A DNA stretch of 64,000 nucleotides, taken from the NCBI GenBank assembly GCA_020356065.1, contig CP070632.1:534437-598436 (forward strand), given 5' to 3'. A model generated the notes under the pieces. It was not told where the DNA came from, did no database searches, and was given only the letters and a program-made list of their open reading frames with translations. Both the position numbers and the translations under genes were made by a program. Below, one piece after another: positions 16,523 to 25,043 of the stretch. The stretch is from Nitrospiraceae bacterium. Lineage in GTDB: Bacteria > Nitrospirota > Thermodesulfovibrionia > UBA6902. Position 1 is the stretch's first letter. Each line of letters begins with the position of its first letter.

Positions 16523-17846
16523 AATCGATCTTGCATCATATATACAGACAGTAGAAGAATTTGATCCATTAAAGGTATATGGGCGGATTGTTGAGATAAC
16601 CGGACTCACAATCAAGGCAACCGGACTTGACGTCAGCATAGGTGAGTCTTGCCAGATATATTCTGACAGGGCTGATCCGGTTGACGCAGAGGTCGTAGGT
16701 TTTAAAGAAGGCAAGGTCATACTGATGGCAACCGGAGAAGTCTCAGGTATCAGACATGGAAGCAGAGTCATGCCTTTAGGGAAGAATATTTCAGTCAAGG
16801 TCTGTGATGGTCTGATAGGAAGGATCATAGATGCTACAGGAAATCCAATCGATGGCAAAGGCCCTGTGCATGGCATTGACTGTCCCCTGTATTCTCTTTC
16901 TCCAAACCCACTCACAAGAAAAATAATAGATAAGCCCCTTGATATCGGCATACGGTCAATTAACGGATTACTCACTTGTGGAAAAGGACAGAGAATAGGG
17001 ATAATGTCGGGATCAGGAGTCGGAAAAAGTGTATTGCTTAGCATGATTGCCAGGTATTCAGAAGCAGCAGTTAATGTCATAGCGCTCATTGGGGAAAGGA
17101 GCCGTGAAGTAGGGGAGTTTATTGAAAGAAACCTTGGTGAGGAGGGTTTAAGAAAATCAATCGTGGTTGTATCCACCTCAGAGCAGGCCCCCCTGGCAAA
17201 AGTAAGAGGGGCATTTACTGCCACAGCCATAGCAGAATATTTCAGAAATGCCGGCAAGGATGTTTTACTTCTTATGGATTCTCTGACACGTGTGGCCATG
17301 GCACAGAGAGAAATAGGCCTTGCGGTTGGAGAGCCGCCAACGACCAGGGGATATACACCCTCAGTTTTTGCACTGCTTCCCAAGCTGCTTGAGAGGGTAG
17401 GGACCTCTGACAATTCCGGCAGTATAACAGGGCTGTATACGGTGCTGGTTGAAGGTGATGATATGCTTGAACCAGTTGCTGATATGTCCCGTTCCATACT
17501 TGATGGACATATCGTCCTTTCCAGGGAGCTTGCAATGGAAAATCATTATCCGTCCATAGATGTTCTGCAGTCCATTAGCAGGGTAATGCCGAATATAATT
17601 GATGAAAAGCATCGGGATAATGCTGTCAAATTCATTGATACCCTTTCCACGTATAAAAAATTTGAGGATATGATCAATCTCGGTGCATATAAGCATGGCT
17701 CGAATTTCAAGGTAGATTACACAATCAAGATGATAGAGAGATTGAAACATTACCTTAAGCAGGACATGAACACGCATATTGACTATGCTGACAGCCTGCA
17801 GGCACTGTATTGCATTTTTGATGAGGTTGAGAATGAAGGCGCGTAA
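16515..17846 (+). CDS. fliI: FliI, flagellar export ATPase
   Basis: The 443-residue protein is related to the F1 beta subunit and powers unloading of export substrates. Walker A reads GSGVGKS (about 165-171), and the catalytic region GERSREVGEF and Walker B DSLTRVAMAQRE are intact. It starts with GTG inside the fliH end. The N-terminal region (VYGRIVEITG) is typical. A 328-codon open frame on the opposite strand here is a shadow. Confidence 0.97.
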   Translation: MSKIDLASYIQTVEEFDPLKVYGRIVEITGLTIKATGLDVSIGESCQIYSDRADPVDAEVVGFKEGKVILMATGEVSGIRHGSRVMPLGKNISVKVCDGLIGRIIDATGNPIDGKGPVHGIDCPLYSLSPNPLTRKIIDKPLDIGIRSINGLLTCGKGQRIGIMSGSGVGKSVLLSMIARYSEAAVNVIALIGERSREVGEFIERNLGEEGLRKSIVVVSTSEQAPLAKVRGAFTATAIAEYFRNAGKDVLLLMDSLTRVAMAQREIGLAVGEPPTTRGYTPSVFALLPKLLERVGTSDNSGSITGLYTVLVEGDDMLEPVADMSRSILDGHIVLSRELAMENHYPSIDVLQSISRVMPNIIDEKHRDNAVKFIDTLSTYKKFEDMINLGAYKHGSNFKVDYTIKMIERLKHYLKQDMNTHIDYADSLQALYCIFDEVENEGA

Positions 17847-18276
17847 CAAAAAGACCATATCAAAGATTCTGAAGCTGAAAGACAGCAGAAAAAAAGAACT
17901 GGAGCTTGAGGTTAAAATGGCAGCGGATAAAGTTGATGAAGAAGAGTCAAAACTTAATACGCTGCAAGATAATTATGAAGAAACCCTCAGGTATTTTAAT
18001 GAGAAGAATGACAGCGGTTCACTGGATATACATAACATCAACTCGTATTATGATTTTTTTTCCCGCATTAACGGAAAGATTGACGCACAGAAAAAAGTAC
18101 ATGACCGGTGCCAGACAGAACTTTCATCACTTAAGAACAGCCTTGTGAATGCCCATAAAGAAAAGAAGATGTATGAAATATTGACGGACAAGGCAATAAA
18201 GGCTGATAAAAGGGAAAACGCTTTGTCTGAACAAAAAGACGCAGATTTTACTGCTATTTCAAGGAGAATAAAATGA
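17833..18276 (+). CDS. fliJ: FliJ, export chaperone/stalk
   Basis: A 147-residue, almost wholly alpha-helical coiled-coil protein rich in Lys and Glu. FliJ is the gamma-like stalk in the FliI hexamer and helps cycle export chaperones. Sequence conservation is low in this family, so the call rests on length, composition and position after fliI. ATG 17833 is chosen from GAGG at good spacing within the end of fliI. Confidence 0.85.
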   Translation: MKARNKKTISKILKLKDSRKKELELEVKMAADKVDEEESKLNTLQDNYEETLRYFNEKNDSGSLDIHNINSYYDFFSRINGKIDAQKKVHDRCQTELSSLKNSLVNAHKEKKMYEILTDKAIKADKRENALSEQKDADFTAISRRIK

Positions 18277-18725
18277 ATAGAATTATGCCTGGCATTTTCA
18301 TTACATTGATGCTGACAAGCTCTGTTTATGCGCAGAGTGACCTGGACATGGTGAGTATCATTGAGAAGCAGCGCCAGGAATTGGTCCAGAAAGAGGAAAT
18401 CATAAAAAAAGAAACGGAAAGACTTAAGACATTAAAAAATGAGATAGCAGATAGTATAGTCAAATATAACGAACTTCTTAAGCAGATAGACAATTCTCTT
18501 TTGATGGCAGAAGAATTGGGCAATAAGAGACTGAAACATGTTGCAAAGGCCTATGAGGCCATGCAGCCTGAGGATGCTGCGTCAAGACTCTCCGGCCTTG
18601 AAGCATCAATAGCAGTCCAGATTCTCCTTAAAATGAACAGCAAAAAGGCTGGTCTGGTCATAGGGATGATGGACACGACAAAGGCAACCAGGATTACAAA
18701 GGACCTGGCTAAACTAAAAAAGTAA
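18273..18725 (+). CDS. MotE-like periplasmic coiled-coil/MgtE-N protein
   Basis: The 150-residue protein has a signal peptide (about 1-20, cut after VYA), a coiled coil (about 25-85) and an MgtE N-domain-like segment (EAMQPEDAASRLSGLEASIAVQIL). Such proteins follow fliJ in many bacteria and include MotE, a chaperone or scaffold for the stator protein MotB. It is coupled to fliJ by ATGA and closes the operon. A stator-related role is inferred; motAB are not in this window. Confidence 0.75.
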   Translation: MNRIMPGIFITLMLTSSVYAQSDLDMVSIIEKQRQELVQKEEIIKKETERLKTLKNEIADSIVKYNELLKQIDNSLLMAEELGNKRLKHVAKAYEAMQPEDAASRLSGLEASIAVQILLKMNSKKAGLVIGMMDTTKATRITKDLAKLKK

Positions 18726-19184
18726 ATCCTCTCACGAGTAACATTATTAAAGCAGGGCTAATATTCAGGGGCAAGAGAGATATTTGAGATGTTTATTATA
18801 TTGTATCACTCTACACTCGGTTGCGCAGGTCTGAGACTGCCTCAGTAATCCAGTTAGTATATGCTTCCCCGTTCACCAGAAATCCATCAACATTTGGCGT
18901 GAAAAACTTAAGCTAGGTATATACTTGCGGTCATCCCGGTTTTCGTCCATCCTGCCATGATATTGGAAAAAGTTTCCCCTTCGTGAAATATTTTCTGATA
19001 AAATCTTGCATGATTCATCATTAATTGCAGATTAATCTCACTCAATTGATTGATACCTGCCCATAAGTGCTTTTAGATGAGAGGTAGTAATGTCCTGATT
19101 AAACATGAGTTTTCTCGCGTAAGGGTGCATTGAAAATGAATGTTTGATTGTTGAACAAGCGGTTAAACTGTCAACAGGACTTGC
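18726..19184. other. intergenic region between the motE-like gene and fliK
   Basis: No open frame or RNA gene is supported in these 459 bases. No clear terminator follows the motE-like gene. Two weak features could be enhancer sites for the downstream sigma-54 promoter: CTCA-ATTGAT-TGAT at 19041-19054, a 6-of-8 match to the FleQ-like arms and about 130 bp from the -24 element, and the inverted arms TGTTGA/TCAACA at 19149-19176. Confidence 0.4.
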
Positions 19185-19200
19185 TGGCATACCACTTGCT
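19185..19200 (+). promoter_or_regulatory. sigma-54 promoter of fliK-flgD-flgE
   Basis: TGGCAT-ACCAC-TTGCT is a near-perfect match with GG 19186-19187 and GC 19198-19199. The predicted start (about 19210) is only one or two bases before the fliK ATG at 19212. The C of GC lies 13 bases before the ATG, exactly as in the AMIN-TPR gene at 7337. Confidence 0.8.
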
Positions 19201-19211
19201 CTATCAGGGTC

Positions 19212-20771
19212 ATGAATATTTTTACCTCATCAATGCAGGATGTTCATTCCGATCAGTTCATGGGTAACAGGCCTGCATATTCAAGTCAGTATAACGATAA
19301 TGTTGAAAACTCCACATTTGCAGGGTTAGTCAATAATGAAGAAGAATCATTCGCAACTGAAAATAAAAAAGAAATATTCAGTCAAAAGGATGATATGACT
19401 CCTTCAAAGTCTGAGACCATAACAGACGATGATGAGATGAAAACAGGACAGACTCAAAGCAGTTATGTTGAAGGACAGAATACCGGAAATGATAATTCAG
19501 ACCAGAAAGTCTCTCAGGATGAGCAGAACAGGGACGACAGTGCTACAAATGGAAAAGTGTCAGAAGGAAACACTGTGAATGTCCAGGACGCAGAGGCAAG
19601 GCAATCTGATCTTACAGACTATGATATAAAAAGTGATGAGGCGGAAAGTGATAAAAACGATCATGAAACAGAGAAAGACAAGGCACAGAATGCGGAACCG
19701 ATGATCGCTTCACTTGAGCAGATCCTTTCAACTGAAGTATCAATGCCAGATCAGACCGGTGAACAGGTTGCGGCAGCAGGAAATAATACTGGCCAGGCAA
19801 GTTTATTTAAATCAGATAGCAACATTATTGATAATATTACCCATATACATAATGAAAGTGAAGGAACTGTAAATAATCTTGTGATGGATGAAGTTATTTC
19901 CGAAGAATTGAATGCCGAGGATAAAGAGCATATTACTTCAGAAAAGGGGAATAAAGCCCACAGAAAAAATGCGGATGTTGGAAAGAGAGACCTCGAAGAA
20001 TTATCTGAAGATATTAATCCTGACGAGGAACTGAAGGAAAAGATAAAACTCGGTGCAGCAAGAGATCTCCCTGAGAAGTATGTAATGAAAACTGTAAAAG
20101 ATCAGTCCGACGAAAAAACAGTTTTATCACAAATAAAAGCAGTTGATCCGGGCGTTTTGAAAGAGTTAAACGACTTTAAAACATTACAGGACAAAATGTT
20201 ATTCGGAAATACGCAAAATACAGCCGGTAACAGCATACTCAAAAGTGCGGTCAGGGGTGTGTCTGACACAGCTCTTAACTCCCTTGAGTCTTTTAATTCA
20301 AGTACGACCGCAAGCAATACTGACGTGGGACAGCACCAAGCCATGGCAATGGCAAACAGCAAAGCAGGATTAGGACTTTCTCAAAGCAATGTAGCAAGAA
20401 CTGCCGGATTCAGCGAGCTATTAAATCAGGTCGTGTATGTGGCAAAAGGCAGGAACAAACTGGGAGTTACGGTTAATCATGAGGAATTTGGCAAGCTTAA
20501 GATTAATGTAACGATCGAAAAGGGAATGATGAATATTCATGTTAATGCATCAGAAAAGGTAGTGAGAGAGTTTCTTGAAAGCAATGTTCAGCACATTATT
20601 GAACATCTTGTTAAAGACGGAGTCAATGTAGGCGGATTCTCTGTTGCGCTTAAAGAACACAAAGATGATCCAGAAAATAAATTTATGATGGATAGCGGGC
20701 TTGAAAGGCAATATGACAAGAACCCGTCACCTGTTTATTCGAATCAGGGTCTGGTTAATGTTTTTGCATAG
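19212..20771 (+). CDS. fliK: FliK, hook-length control protein
   Basis: The 519-residue export substrate sets hook length and triggers the switch to filament export. The first 350 residues are acidic, Gln/Asn/Ser-rich and likely disordered, as is usual. The conserved C-terminal domain (about 400-480) has LGVTVNHEEFGKLKINV and the helix VREFLESNVQHIIEHL. The ATG has no clear Shine-Dalgarno and abuts the predicted transcript start; Met8 (ATG 19233) is an alternative. Identification relies on the C-terminal domain and on position before flgD. Confidence 0.88.
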   Translation: MNIFTSSMQDVHSDQFMGNRPAYSSQYNDNVENSTFAGLVNNEEESFATENKKEIFSQKDDMTPSKSETITDDDEMKTGQTQSSYVEGQNTGNDNSDQKVSQDEQNRDDSATNGKVSEGNTVNVQDAEARQSDLTDYDIKSDEAESDKNDHETEKDKAQNAEPMIASLEQILSTEVSMPDQTGEQVAAAGNNTGQASLFKSDSNIIDNITHIHNESEGTVNNLVMDEVISEELNAEDKEHITSEKGNKAHRKNADVGKRDLEELSEDINPDEELKEKIKLGAARDLPEKYVMKTVKDQSDEKTVLSQIKAVDPGVLKELNDFKTLQDKMLFGNTQNTAGNSILKSAVRGVSDTALNSLESFNSSTTASNTDVGQHQAMAMANSKAGLGLSQSNVARTAGFSELLNQVVYVAKGRNKLGVTVNHEEFGKLKINVTIEKGMMNIHVNASEKVVREFLESNVQHIIEHLVKDGVNVGGFSVALKEHKDDPENKFMMDSGLERQYDKNPSPVYSNQGLVNVFA

Positions 20772-20824
20772 GCATATTTATAAATAATTGAGTCAACTCA
20801 AATGACGGTATGAAAGGAGGAATC

Positions 20825-21472
20825 ATGGATATAACAGCTTTAGGAGGCGTAAGCGCAATTACAGAGGCCACCGGTGGCAAGGTCCTTGGAAAGGATGATT
20901 TCATGACGCTGCTGATAAAGCAGTTAAGTCACCAGGACCCGCTGAATCCAATGGACAGTGCTGATTTTACGTCCCAGTTAACGGAATTTTCATCGCTGGA
21001 AGAGCTTACCAATATTAAGGACTCTTTGGGAAGTGTGCTGGCATATCAGCAGTCAATGCAGAATGCAACAGTGGCAAACCTGATAGACAGGACTGTCGAA
21101 ACAGAAGGAGATTCCTTTTATATGCAGGACAATGCTGATGTAGGATTTGAGCTGGAAAGCGATGCAGCATCCGTAGTACTGTCAATACATGATGCTAGCG
21201 GAGCAATGGTCTGGACAAGAGAACTGGGACAGTATTTAACAGGGATCAATTCTTTCAGATGGGATGGCAAGGACATAAATGGAAACCAGCTGCCTGCCGG
21301 ACAGTATACATTTGGAATTGAGGCAAGAGACATATCTGGAAATGAAGTGCATGCCTCAACAATAGAAAAGGGGCTGGTAACAGGCATATCGTTTGAAAAT
21401 GGCCTCACATACTTAACACTTGACGGGAACAGGAAAATTAACCTAAGTGATATCAGGTCAATAAGTTTATAA
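20825..21472 (+). CDS. flgD: FlgD, hook-capping scaffold
   Basis: The 215-residue hook-assembly cap. The N-terminal segment (DDFMTLLIKQLSHQDPLNPMD...LTEFSSLEEL) is diagnostic, followed by Tudor-like and FnIII-like domains (FRWDGKDINGNQLPAGQYTF). ATG 20825 is chosen because AAGGAGGA precedes it at ideal spacing; ATG 20810 lies upstream of that site. It is exported without cleavage and removed when the hook is complete. Confidence 0.95.
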   Translation: MDITALGGVSAITEATGGKVLGKDDFMTLLIKQLSHQDPLNPMDSADFTSQLTEFSSLEELTNIKDSLGSVLAYQQSMQNATVANLIDRTVETEGDSFYMQDNADVGFELESDAASVVLSIHDASGAMVWTRELGQYLTGINSFRWDGKDINGNQLPAGQYTFGIEARDISGNEVHASTIEKGLVTGISFENGLTYLTLDGNRKINLSDIRSISL

Positions 21473-21485
21473 CAGAAAGGAGGTA

Positions 21486-21512
21486 ATGGATCAGCATCTG
21501 AGATGCTGCTGA
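21486..21512 (+). other. seven-codon leader ORF over a perfect hairpin
   Basis: Between flgD and flgE a strong GAAAGGAGGT precedes an ATG that opens only seven codons before TGA. Within it CAGCATC-TGA-GATGCTG (21492-21508) forms a perfect stem-loop. In some other flagellar operons a small gene sits here, so this could be a remnant of one or a translational or stability element for flgE. Nothing more can be supported. Confidence 0.3.
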
Positions 21513-21574
21513 TAACATTGCAGAAAAATGGAAATAGCCTTAAAGACACTAAATATAATTAAGGAGGAATTGGA

Positions 21575-22861
21575 ATGGCTTTAACATCATTATTTACAGC
21601 AGTCAGCGGAATGAATGCAAACGGTACCGCACTTTCGGTCATCGGTGATAATGTGGCTAACATGAACACAACCGGATTTAAAACAAGCAGGGCCGCCTTT
21701 GCTGATATCCTTGCCCAGCAGGTTGGAGAAGGACAGATCGGGCGTGGTGTAAGGATGAATTCTGTATCACCGACATTTACGCAGGGCACATTTGAGAATA
21801 CTGCAAATGTACTTGACCTAGCGGTTGATGGCGAGGGGATGTTTATAATGGAAGACAGCTCCGGCACCTATTATTCACGGGCAGGGCAGTTTAGTATTGA
21901 TAAAGACGGGTTTGTTGTTAATCCAAGCAGCCAGCGTTTGCAGGGATATCTGTTTAATCAGTCCGGAACAGCCACAAGCGGTCTGGGTGATATTAACCTG
22001 TCATCACTAAACAGCGCACCCACAGCAACCACAGATATAACAATTGCCGCGAACCTTGACTCACGAGAATCAATACCGGTTGCAGCTTTTGATGTGAATG
22101 ATCCAAATAATACATCTAATTTTTCAAGTTCAATTACGATATATGACTCACTGGGTAACAGTCATGTCGTTGACATATATTTCAGAAAGTCTGTTGAGTT
22201 ACCTACAGGAAATACCTGGCAATGGTATACTGTCGTAGGATCAACAGACACATTCAGTGGAAATACAGAAGTCCAGGCCAACGGCACCATCACTTTTAAC
22301 AACAACGGATACCTGGATTCAGAAAGTCCCGTAACATTTCCAGGCGGTGGTTTTAACTTCACCGGAGGGGCCGCTGCTAATCAGACAATTGCATTTGATT
22401 TCGGCACCTCAATAACAACCGATGGAGGTGCAGGACAGGACGGTACTGTTCAGTATGGCAGTCAGTCAGCGACGATGTTCCAGAATCAGGATGGATATTC
22501 CTCAGGGGCATTAAAGAACATCGTCATAGACCAGGACGGTACCATGACAGGCATCTTCACAAACGGCCAGACCAGGGGTGTAGCACAGGTTGCACTGGCC
22601 AAGTTCCTGGCTCCCCATGCACTTACAAAAATGGGAAGAAACCTTTTTGCTGAATCAACCAATTCAGGACAGCCGCTTATCAGCATACCGGGTACCTCTG
22701 GTACAGGAACGGTGCTTTCCAATACATTGGAGCAGAGTAATGTTGACCTTGCCGAAGAGTTTGTTAAACTCATTCTTCACCAGAGGGGATTTCAGGCCAA
22801 TTCGAGGATGATCTCAACTTCTGATGAGCTTATGATGGAGCTGGTTAACCTGAAACGGTAA
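21575..22861 (+). CDS. flgE: FlgE, flagellar hook protein
   Basis: The 428-residue hook subunit has the axial N-terminal motif (LFTAVSGMNANGTALSVIGDN, with NMNTTGFK) and the C-terminal helix (SNVDLAEEFVKLILHQRGFQANSRM). The central part (about 150-330) is the variable Ser/Thr/Asn-rich hook domain. A strong AAGGAGGA ribosome site precedes it. A clear terminator follows, ending the fliK-flgD-flgE unit. Confidence 0.96.
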   Translation: MALTSLFTAVSGMNANGTALSVIGDNVANMNTTGFKTSRAAFADILAQQVGEGQIGRGVRMNSVSPTFTQGTFENTANVLDLAVDGEGMFIMEDSSGTYYSRAGQFSIDKDGFVVNPSSQRLQGYLFNQSGTATSGLGDINLSSLNSAPTATTDITIAANLDSRESIPVAAFDVNDPNNTSNFSSSITIYDSLGNSHVVDIYFRKSVELPTGNTWQWYTVVGSTDTFSGNTEVQANGTITFNNNGYLDSESPVTFPGGGFNFTGGAAANQTIAFDFGTSITTDGGAGQDGTVQYGSQSATMFQNQDGYSSGALKNIVIDQDGTMTGIFTNGQTRGVAQVALAKFLAPHALTKMGRNLFAESTNSGQPLISIPGTSGTGTVLSNTLEQSNVDLAEEFVKLILHQRGFQANSRMISTSDELMMELVNLKR

Positions 22862-22878
22862 GACAAAAAGATAGTGAT

Positions 22879-22912
22879 CAGTAGTCAGTAGTGAGGGAAC
22901 ATAAAAGCAGGA
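22879..22912 (+). repeat. dispersed AGTAGTCAGTAGT repeat, copy A
   Basis: CAGTAGTCAGTAGTGAGGG and the following 15 bases closely match the stretch at 46336-46368 before flgI. The core is a tandem heptamer-like unit (AGTAGTC). Both copies are intergenic. No inverted ends or gene are associated, so it is not an insertion sequence. Confidence 0.55.
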
Positions 22913-22938
22913 CAAGATCTGAATCCTGTCCTGCTTTT
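22903..22938. terminator. bidirectional rho-independent terminator after flgE
   Basis: The arms AAAAGCAGGACA (22903-22914) and TGTCCTGCTTTT (22927-22938) pair over 12 bp with a 12-base loop. A T-rich tract follows on the plus strand, and the A-run on the left serves the minus-strand two-CW gene. It lies between the convergent ends of flgE and that gene. Confidence 0.85.
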
Positions 22939-22961
22939 ATTATTTTTTAAAATATTGCGTG

Positions 22962-23273
22962 CTATTTGGAAGACCTTTGATAAACCTGTCCGGGTTTTAA
23001 TAATACAAAACTATCAATGCCCTCTTCTGATTTAATGTTTTTAAACACTTCGCAGGACATACATGAAACGGATTTCTGAGCAAAATCTCCCTGGACTTTG
23101 CCTCCGCAGAAAGTGCCAGCAATTGCCCAGCATATACGACCGCCGTTCTTGCCGTCGTTTACTCCATCTACCGTTGCATCTGTTGCAGCTGGGCAGATAC
23201 CAAGGTCACCGGTTTTATCTCCCCCGGGCTCCCTGCTGCATTTTTTTATTTCCCAGCAATTTAACTTAGACAT
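22962..23273 (-). CDS. two-CW domain protein
   Basis: A 103-residue small Cys-rich protein with paired motifs, NCWEIKKC...CPA near the start and GGRICWAIAGTFCGGKVQG followed by CMSCEVF. This matches the two-CW domain family, probably a metal- or cluster-binding module of unknown function. ATG 23273 has AAAGGAG at eight bases; ATG 23279 is too close to it. A possible sigma-28 promoter lies upstream, so it may be co-expressed with motility genes. No transmembrane or signal segment is seen. Confidence 0.75.
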   Translation of the reverse strand: MSKLNCWEIKKCSREPGGDKTGDLGICPAATDATVDGVNDGKNGGRICWAIAGTFCGGKVQGDFAQKSVSCMSCEVFKNIKSEEGIDSFVLLKPGQVYQRSSK

Positions 23274-23351
23274 TGTCATGCTCCTTTCTCAATCAGTACA
23301 TATTAAGGTTATGCGATATTACCGATAAGAAATATCTTTTTATGTACTTTT

Positions 23352-23379
23352 CTATCGGAGCGTTTTTCAGAAACCTTTA
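23352..23379 (-). promoter_or_regulatory. possible sigma-28 promoter for the two-CW gene
   Basis: Read on the minus strand, TAAA (23379-23376), 16 bases, then TCCGATAG (23359-23352). The -10 matches GCCGATAA at six of eight positions, and the spacer is one base longer than optimal. The predicted start near 23345 gives a leader of about 72 nt. Confidence 0.4.
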
Positions 23380-23431
23380 GATTGAGATTTTTCAAATATA
23401 TCAAATACTCAAATGACGTTAAGAATTCGAC

Positions 23432-24472
23432 TTATACGGCATTGACAATTTCACCAGCTATTTCGTCCAGTTTCACAATTTTATCAGCGACGCCTGCTTC
23501 AACAACGGATTTTGGCATCCCATAGACAACACAGCTTTCTTCGCTTTCAGCAATTGTCCTTCCGCCCTTGTTTTTAATTTCTTTCATCCCCTGAGTGCCG
23601 TCATTGCCCAGGCCGGTGAGTATGACGCCGAGCACCTTTCCCGAAAAGGATTCGGTGACTGAAAGCATCAGGTGATCTGCCGAGGGCTTGTATATATATT
23701 TACTGGTATTCTGTGACAGAGCAATGGCAGACTTCGTTAATTTAATTCGCCTTACTCCCATATGGCCTCCACCCGGCGCAATATATACGGTTCCTTTTTC
23801 AATTGGTTCACCGTCTTCAGCTTCTTTTACATATACCGCACTTATCTGGTTCAATCGTTCTGCGAACGGGCCTGTAAAAGAAGGCGGCATATGCTGAGCG
23901 ATCAGTATCGGAACAGGAAACTCTCTCGGAATATTCGAAATAATCGTTTGTAGTGCTTTCGGACCTCCTGTTGAAGAACCGATTGCCACAATCCCTGTCT
24001 TTCTGTGAGACGTATATTCAGATGGTTTCGGCATTTTAAGAGGCTGGATTAATACATTATTTTTATATTTAACAAGACCTTTGCTGCCAATATTTTTCAG
24101 TTTATCCAATAATACTTTCTTTATCTTGACAATATTAATTGACAGGTCTGAAAGATTTTTCGGTATGAAATCAACAGCGCCGAGATCCAGAGCATCAAGT
24201 GTTGCCTCTGCACCCTCTGTCGTTAATGAACTTACCATCAAAACGGGAACGGGGTTTTTAGACATTATATGTTTAAGGGCTTCGATCCCGTCCATTCTCG
24301 GCATTTCTACATCCATAGTAACGATATCGGGCTGCAAAGAGGCGACCTTGTCAATTGCCTCGATACCGTCTCTTGCAATGCCTATTACCTCAAGATCAGG
24401 ATCTGAAGCAATCATGCTGGAGAGAGTGTTTCGCATAAATGCTGAATCATCGACAATTAATACTTTAACCAT
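23432..24472 (-). CDS. cheB: CheB, chemoreceptor methylesterase/glutaminase
   Basis: The 346-residue protein has a receiver domain (acceptor D54, VTMDVEMP) and a C-terminal methylesterase. The catalytic Ser lies in GSSTGGPKAL, His in AQHMPPSF and Asp in LGNDGTQGM, so the triad is complete. Phosphorylated CheB demethylates chemoreceptors for adaptation. It is the last gene of the minus-strand chemotaxis operon, 65 bases after cheW. No chemoreceptor gene is in this window. Confidence 0.97.
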   Translation of the reverse strand: MVKVLIVDDSAFMRNTLSSMIASDPDLEVIGIARDGIEAIDKVASLQPDIVTMDVEMPRMDGIEALKHIMSKNPVPVLMVSSLTTEGAEATLDALDLGAVDFIPKNLSDLSINIVKIKKVLLDKLKNIGSKGLVKYKNNVLIQPLKMPKPSEYTSHRKTGIVAIGSSTGGPKALQTIISNIPREFPVPILIAQHMPPSFTGPFAERLNQISAVYVKEAEDGEPIEKGTVYIAPGGGHMGVRRIKLTKSAIALSQNTSKYIYKPSADHLMLSVTESFSGKVLGVILTGLGNDGTQGMKEIKNKGGRTIAESEESCVVYGMPKSVVEAGVADKIVKLDEIAGEIVNAV

Positions 24473-24537
24473 CTATATTCCGTATTATGTATAAAGATGT
24501 ATCATGACTGAACACTGATTTAATGCCTCAAGATTAA

Positions 24538-24993
24538 TTATGATGCATCTTCATTCCCAAGCAGCCTGTCAATATCTAGCAGAATAATAAGTCTCCCCTC
24601 CAGTTTGGCTATCCCTCTGATAAATTGACTGTTCTGCTCTGCAGACATCGGAGGAGCAGGCTCAATGAAGGATGCAGGAATTCGTAAAACCTCAGATACC
24701 GAATCAACTATCAGACCGTTCGTGATATTCTGTATTTCCATGATTATAATTCTTGAACTGTCATCTGCTGTCTTTTCTTCAAAACTGAATTTCTTTCTCA
24801 GATTAATAATTGGTATGACTTTACCCCTGAGATTGACAACACCTTCAACATAATCTTCTGAATTAGGCACTTTTGTTATTTCTGTTATCCGGTTTATTTC
24901 CTGAACACTCAGTATGTCTACAGCATATTCCTCATTATTGAGATTGAATGTGACAAATTGTAAAATATCTTCTCCAACTGTTGCTGTTTCCAT
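24538..24993 (-). CDS. cheW: CheW, coupling protein
   Basis: The 151-residue single CheW-like domain couples chemoreceptors to CheA. Typical core motifs are present: YAVDILSVQEINR, VEGVVNLRGKVIPIINLR and the C-terminal RGIAKLEGRLIILLDIDRLL. GGAGG precedes the ATG at good distance. It is one of two CheW domains in the operon; the other is fused to CheZ immediately upstream. Confidence 0.96.
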   Translation of the reverse strand: METATVGEDILQFVTFNLNNEEYAVDILSVQEINRITEITKVPNSEDYVEGVVNLRGKVIPIINLRKKFSFEEKTADDSSRIIIMEIQNITNGLIVDSVSEVLRIPASFIEPAPPMSAEQNSQFIRGIAKLEGRLIILLDIDRLLGNEDAS

Positions 24994-25043
24994 GCTACAC
25001 CTCCGTCATTACTGATTAAATTTATATCTAATAAAACGTATCA

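Noticed and set aside
16511-17497. 328-codon open frame on the minus strand over fliI
   Set aside because: fliI on the plus strand is a full, well-conserved ATPase. The reverse frame has no ribosome site, no recognisable motif and a low-complexity Ser/Pro/Leu composition, as mirror frames often do.
23311-23329. ACCGATAA on the plus strand, resembling a sigma-28 -10 box
   Set aside because: No TAAA lies 15 bases upstream, and any transcript would run antisense into cheB.
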